Position numbers and translations under genes: made by a program. DNA of 9,523 nucleotides from Gemmatimonadota bacterium (GTDB lineage Bacteria; Gemmatimonadota; Gemmatimonadetes; Gemmatimonadales; GWC2-71-9), in contig QHTY01000191.1 in assembly GCA_003220985.1 (NCBI GenBank), forward strand, positions 631 through 10,153. The letters run 5' to 3'. The notes under the pieces are model-generated. The model was not told where the DNA came from and searched no databases. It saw only the letters and a program-made list of their open reading frames with translations. This document shows, piece after piece, positions 6,738 to 9,523 of this stretch. How positions within the stretch are numbered: position 1 is the stretch's first letter; each line of letters opens with the position of its first letter.

Positions 6738-7799
6738 ATGCCTCCCGTCACCGGCTGGTTCGATCCATCTCCGAAAGGCGGTGCACTCCGCCTGGCGGCG
6801 AACAGCTATTTGCCCGCCAAGGGGGACCCGGCAGTCCGCGTCCCTGGTTTGAGACGTGGCGATCGCATAACGCTCGAGAATGGGCGCGTCACGACGGTAA
6901 ACGGTTTGCCTGTCTCGCAGCTCGACGGCCGGCCCGAATTCGCGTCGCTGGGCGCGGTCCATCCCAGCCGTCCCCTCACCCTCGAAACGCCCCGGGCGTC
7001 GAGCCAGCGCACCGCCGACATCCAGCGTGTCGTCGATCTCGTTTGCCCGTTCGGGTTCGGCCAGCGCGCGCTGATCGTCTCGCCGCCCAAAGCGGGCAAG
7101 ACGATGATGCTGCAGGCGATCGCCGAGGCGGTCGCCGAGAATCATCCGCAAGCGTTACTGCTGATCCTGCTGGTCGATGAGCGTCCGGAAGAAGTGACCG
7201 AGATGGTGGACTGGGGCAGAGGCGAGGTCATCGCGTCGAGCTTCGATCTGCCGCACGAGCGCCATGTCGCCGCGGCGGAGATGGTATTCGACCACGCGCG
7301 CCGCCAGGTCGAGCTCGCTCGCGACGTCGTGATCGTCCTCGACTCGCTCACGCGCCTGGCGCGCTCGCACAACACCACGGGGCGCGGGAGTGGCCGGACG
7401 ATGACGGGCGGGCTCGATGCGAACGCGCTCGCCAAGCCCAAGGCCATGTTCGGCGCGGCGCGCGCCGTGCCGAGTGGCGGATCTCTTACCGTCATCGCGA
7501 CTGCGCTCGTCGAGACCGAGAGCCGGATGGACGACATCATCTTCGAGGAGTTCAAAGGCACCGGAAACGCCGAGCTGCGGCTCACCCGCGCGCTCGCGGA
7601 CCGGCGCATTTATCCGGCAGTGGACATCGCGGCAAGTGGCACGCGCCGGGAAGAGCTGCTCGCCGACGCACGCACGCTCGAGGCCAAACACAAACTCCGG
7701 CGGGCCTTGGTGGATCTCCCGCCGGAGCAAGCGATGCAGAATCTGCTACAGCAAATGAAGCGCGCTAAGACGAACGCCGAGTTGTTGAACGCGCTTTAG
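6738..7799 (+). CDS. rho: Transcription termination factor Rho, short form lacking the N-terminal helix bundle
   Basis: RNA-dependent ATPase/translocase of the Rho family, 353 residues against 419 in E. coli. The C-terminal motor is complete: SPPKAGKT Walker A (115-122), LLVDERPEEVTEM with the catalytic Glu148, Walker B IVLDSLTRLAR with Asp202, the Q-loop region TMTGGLDANAL (221-231), the R-loop region EEFKGTGN with Lys273, ADRRIYPAVD with Arg290, and GTRREELL with Arg303, the likely arginine finger. The N-terminus is unusual. The ATG at 6738 is the first start codon after an in-frame stop at 6657-6659, and residues 1-50 can correspond only to a cold-shock-like RNA-binding domain. The aromatic GFGFLR of E. 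coli is replaced by KGGALRLA (13-20), while SYL and LRRGDRI remain. The N-terminal helix bundle (about 47 residues in E. coli) is absent. No clear Shine-Dalgarno is present. A weak -10-like TATGGT lies at 6702-6707 inside lepA. The 3' end overlaps the convergent PepSY gene. Confidence 0.95.
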   Translation: MPPVTGWFDPSPKGGALRLAANSYLPAKGDPAVRVPGLRRGDRITLENGRVTTVNGLPVSQLDGRPEFASLGAVHPSRPLTLETPRASSQRTADIQRVVDLVCPFGFGQRALIVSPPKAGKTMMLQAIAEAVAENHPQALLLILLVDERPEEVTEMVDWGRGEVIASSFDLPHERHVAAAEMVFDHARRQVELARDVVIVLDSLTRLARSHNTTGRGSGRTMTGGLDANALAKPKAMFGAARAVPSGGSLTVIATALVETESRMDDIIFEEFKGTGNAELRLTRALADRRIYPAVDIAASGTRREELLADARTLEAKHKLRRALVDLPPEQAMQNLLQQMKRAKTNAELLNAL

Positions 7800-8106
7800 T
7801 GCTCGTCCCGGCTTTCACGGCAATGATCCGGCCGGTCATCGCGTTGACTTCGACCTCCGTGGTCCCTTTCCGGCCGTTGCGTTGAATTTTGAAATCATAC
7901 ATCAGCCGGGTCCGTGCGCGTTCCAGTTCGGTACTTTGCACGGTGCCGGGCACCCGCTTCAGCGCGATCGCGCGCGCCGAATCTTCGCTGATCTTCGCTT
8001 TGGCAACGAGACTGTCGGGCACGTTTCGCGTCGGCTCTTGAGCGGCGAGGCTTCCAGCGGCGCATGAGACGGCCGCTGCGACGGTCAGCGAGGTAAGTAG
8101 GCGCAT
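7765..8106 (-). CDS. Small secreted PepSY-domain protein
   Basis: A 113-residue protein with a Sec signal peptide (MRLLTSLTVAAAVSCAAGSLAA, probable cleavage before Gln23). A single PepSY-like domain follows at about 37-97: ISEDSARAIALKRVPG for the helix, then a strand segment LMYDFKI, and the closing EVEVNAMTGRIIAV, which is the family's usual V-D-A-x-T-G turn with Asn in place of Asp. PepSY domains are found in peptidase propeptides and in small periplasmic proteins; an inhibitory or binding role is suspected but not established for this stand-alone form. The ATG at 8104-8106 is supported by the signal peptide and by AGAGGAG 9 nt upstream; the frame is open further upstream but reads nonsense. 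The last 16 residues (98-113, KAGTSTKARSTTRRSS) are a basic Ser/Thr/Arg tail outside the domain, most of it encoded on the strand opposite the end of rho, with a 35-bp overlap. Its expression is probably linked to the RND permease 61 bp upstream, or driven by its own promoter near the inverted repeat. Confidence 0.82.
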   Translation of the reverse strand: MRLLTSLTVAAAVSCAAGSLAAQEPTRNVPDSLVAKAKISEDSARAIALKRVPGTVQSTELERARTRLMYDFKIQRNGRKGTTEVEVNAMTGRIIAVKAGTSTKARSTTRRSS

Positions 8107-8115
8107 AGGTCTAGG

Positions 8116-8122
8116 CTCCTCT
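8116..8122 (-). promoter_or_regulatory. Ribosome binding site for the PepSY protein
   Basis: The minus strand reads AGAGGAG, 9 nt before the ATG at 8106. It is a good match to the anti-Shine-Dalgarno and selects this ATG over the upstream in-frame extension. Confidence 0.7.
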
Positions 8123-8126
8123 GGAA

Positions 8127-8152
8127 TGTGGTCGTCGCTTGTTGAGACCACA
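8127..8152. repeat. Perfect 7-bp inverted repeat upstream of the PepSY gene
   Basis: TGTGGTC at 8127-8133 and its exact reverse complement GACCACA at 8146-8152 are separated by 12 bp. It occupies most of the 61-bp gap between the RND permease stop (8168) and the PepSY start (8106), just upstream of the Shine-Dalgarno. There is no T-run after the stem on either strand, so it is not a typical intrinsic terminator. The arm spacing (19 bp centre to centre) would also suit a dimeric regulator or a structured mRNA leader. A chance occurrence is possible. Confidence 0.45.
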
Positions 8153-8167
8153 CCATGCGCAGGGCCG

Positions 8168-9523
8168 TCACGGCAGCCGGAAGTCCGCTCCGCGGATCGC
8201 GACCAACAGTGTCGGCACCGCAAACAACGTGATTGGCGTGGAGAGGACCAACCCGCCGATCACGGCCAGGGCCAGCGGCCGTTGCAGCTCGCTCCCCGCG
8301 CCAATGCCCAGTGCCAGCGGCAGCAAGCCGAACAGCGTGCACAACGTCGTCATCAAAATCGGACGCAGTCGCACGCGCGCCGCTTCTCGAATGGCCACCG
8401 CCAGCGCGACACCCTCATCTCGCATGCGTAAGCGCGTGAAGTCGAGGAGAATGATGCCGTTCTTCACAATCAGCCCGACCAGCAGAATGAGGCCCATGAA
8501 CGACGCGACATTCAACGCCGTGCCGGTGATCAGCAGGAGGACGAGCGCGCCGACGAACGAGACCGGGGCGACGAGCAGCACGACCAGTGGCTCGACGAAC
8601 GACTCGAACTGAATGACCATGACCGCGCACACGCTCACGGCCGCGAGAAAGAGAACGAGCGCGAGCGCCCGAAATGCCTCCTGCTGGCTCTCGTACAGAC
8701 CGCCCAGCGCGAGCCGGATACCGGGCGGAGGGGGCTGCGCCGCCAGGAGCCGGCGCACGTCGTTCATCACGCCTCCCAGTGACCGCCCGCTGACGTCGGC
8801 GGTGATCGCGATCATCTGCTGTTGATTTTCGCGGTCGAGATTCATGCGCGATTCGGCGGTCGTGAAGGTGGCGAGACTGCCGAGCGGCGTGCTGCCCGCG
8901 ACGGGCAGCGCGCGCAGTCGCAGGGGATCGAAGCGCACCGAGTCCGGAGCGCGCACGCGCACCGCGACCGGCCGGTCCTCGGTCCGGATCTCGCCCGCCG
9001 CGGCACCGAGCAGCGCGCTGCTCACCACAGCCCCGACGTCTTGCGGTGTGAGTCCGAGGCGCCCCGTCTCCGCCTCGTTCACCCGCATGAGCAGCTCGGG
9101 CGACGGCTCGCTCACACCGTTGTACAAGTCTTCGAGCCCCGCGACGCTGTCGAGTCCTGGCTCGAGCCGGCGCGCATACGCTTCGAGCGAGTCCAGCCGC
9201 TCGCCGAACAGCTTGATCTCGACCGGTTTCGGGTTGCCCGCGAGGTCGTTGACCACGTCGGAAAGAATCTGCACGAACTCGATCCGGAGGCGGGGGACCG
9301 CCGCGTTCACCTCGTCCCGCACGCCGTCCATCACGGCGAAGATGTCGCGTGACCGCTCATTGGACGGCTTCAGCCGCGCGACGAGGTCGCCGGTGTTCTG
9401 CGCCGTCGCGAACAGTCCCAGCTCGGCGCCGGTGCGCCGCGAGGTGCCTTCGATTTCAGGCGTGGCGGCGAGGATCCGCTCGACGATGCCGACTTCACGA
9501 TCGGTCTCGTTCAGCGCCGTTCC
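8168..9523 (-). CDS. RND efflux transporter permease subunit (C-terminal part, cut by window edge)
   Basis: The frame is open from the stop at 8168-8170 to the right edge, giving 451 residues of what should be a protein of roughly 1000 residues, so the true start lies outside the window. The visible part begins in the second periplasmic (porter) loop with GTALNETDREVGIVERIL and runs through the last membrane helices. Hydrophobic segments include ALALVLFLAAVSVCAVMVIQ, VVLLVAPVSFVGALVLLLI, the signature MGLILLVGLIVKNGIILLDF with Lys354 (equivalent to the proton-relay Lys940 of AcrB), and LRPILMTTLCTLFGLLPLAL with Arg387 (equivalent to AcrB Arg971). The protein ends soon after TM12 (FAVPTLLVAIRGADFRLP). 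It is an inner-membrane proton-driven exporter that works as a trimer with a periplasmic adaptor and an outer-membrane channel. The sequence looks more like the drug/hydrophobe (HAE1) type than the metal type, but substrate cannot be called from this half. The adaptor gene is probably further right. Confidence 0.93.
   Translation of the reverse strand, partial: GTALNETDREVGIVERILAATPEIEGTSRRTGAELGLFATAQNTGDLVARLKPSNERSRDIFAVMDGVRDEVNAAVPRLRIEFVQILSDVVNDLAGNPKPVEIKLFGERLDSLEAYARRLEPGLDSVAGLEDLYNGVSEPSPELLMRVNEAETGRLGLTPQDVGAVVSSALLGAAAGEIRTEDRPVAVRVRAPDSVRFDPLRLRALPVAGSTPLGSLATFTTAESRMNLDRENQQQMIAITADVSGRSLGGVMNDVRRLLAAQPPPPGIRLALGGLYESQQEAFRALALVLFLAAVSVCAVMVIQFESFVEPLVVLLVAPVSFVGALVLLLITGTALNVASFMGLILLVGLIVKNGIILLDFTRLRMRDEGVALAVAIREAARVRLRPILMTTLCTLFGLLPLALGIGAGSELQRPLALAVIGGLVLSTPITLFAVPTLLVAIRGADFRLP

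Noticed and set aside
7823..7839. Near-palindrome ATGATCCGGCCGGTCAT just after the rho stop, considered as a rho terminator
   Set aside because: It has no following T-run, contains an unpaired base, leaves no loop if fully folded, and lies in the conserved MTGRII codons of the PepSY gene.
8107..8223. Upstream extension of the PepSY protein by 39 codons
   Set aside because: It runs into the RND permease gene, has no family resemblance, and buries the signal peptide; the ATG at 8106 has a good ribosome binding site.
1..9523. Possible defence, phage, transposon or CRISPR content
   Set aside because: Every sizeable reading frame is explained by ordinary chromosomal genes; no transposase, integrase, direct-repeat array or terminal inverted repeats were seen.

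Overview
The window is a GC-rich bacterial chromosomal segment that is almost entirely coding; the longest stretch without a gene is about 61 bp. Several things point to a diderm (Gram-negative type) bacterium: a heptosyltransferase-like GT9 enzyme, an RND efflux permease, and a secreted S9 peptidase with a beta-propeller. The style (high GC, secreted S9 peptidase, PepSY protein with an alanine-rich Sec signal) resembles Gemmatimonadota or a related soil phylum. That placement is a guess from gene content, not a phylogenetic result.

Left block (3-6717, all minus strand): five genes in transcription order are lepA (elongation factor 4), a secreted S9-family prolyl-oligopeptidase-like peptidase, an exported endonuclease/exonuclease/phosphatase-fold (EEP) protein, a GT9 heptosyltransferase-like enzyme and a ROK-family sugar kinase. 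They are packed as one operon. There are 8 bp between lepA and the peptidase, whose Shine-Dalgarno contains the lepA stop codon. The next two junctions are 4-bp stop/start overlaps (GTGA and TTGA), and the last is a 23-bp overlap. Three of the five genes start with GTG or TTG. The combination suggests an envelope and sugar-metabolism module transcribed with a translation factor.

Centre (6718-6737): lepA and rho diverge with only 20 bp between their start codons. A TATATT hexamer sits 8 nt before the lepA ATG, so lepA may have a leaderless mRNA. The rho promoter must lie inside the lepA 5' coding region.

Right block: rho (6738-7799, plus strand) encodes an unusually short Rho. It lacks the N-terminal helix bundle and has a divergent RNA-binding cold-shock domain, but keeps the ATPase motor motifs. 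Its 3' end overlaps, tail to tail, a small secreted PepSY-domain protein gene on the minus strand by 35 bp. Upstream of that gene lie a perfect 7-bp inverted repeat and then the C-terminal 451 residues of an RND efflux permease, which runs off the right edge.

I see no mobile element, CRISPR array, tRNA, rRNA or phage/defence gene. Most of the region is ordinary core and accessory metabolism. The observations most worth a second look are the minimal Rho, the compressed lepA/rho divergent junction, and the rho/PepSY overprinted tails.
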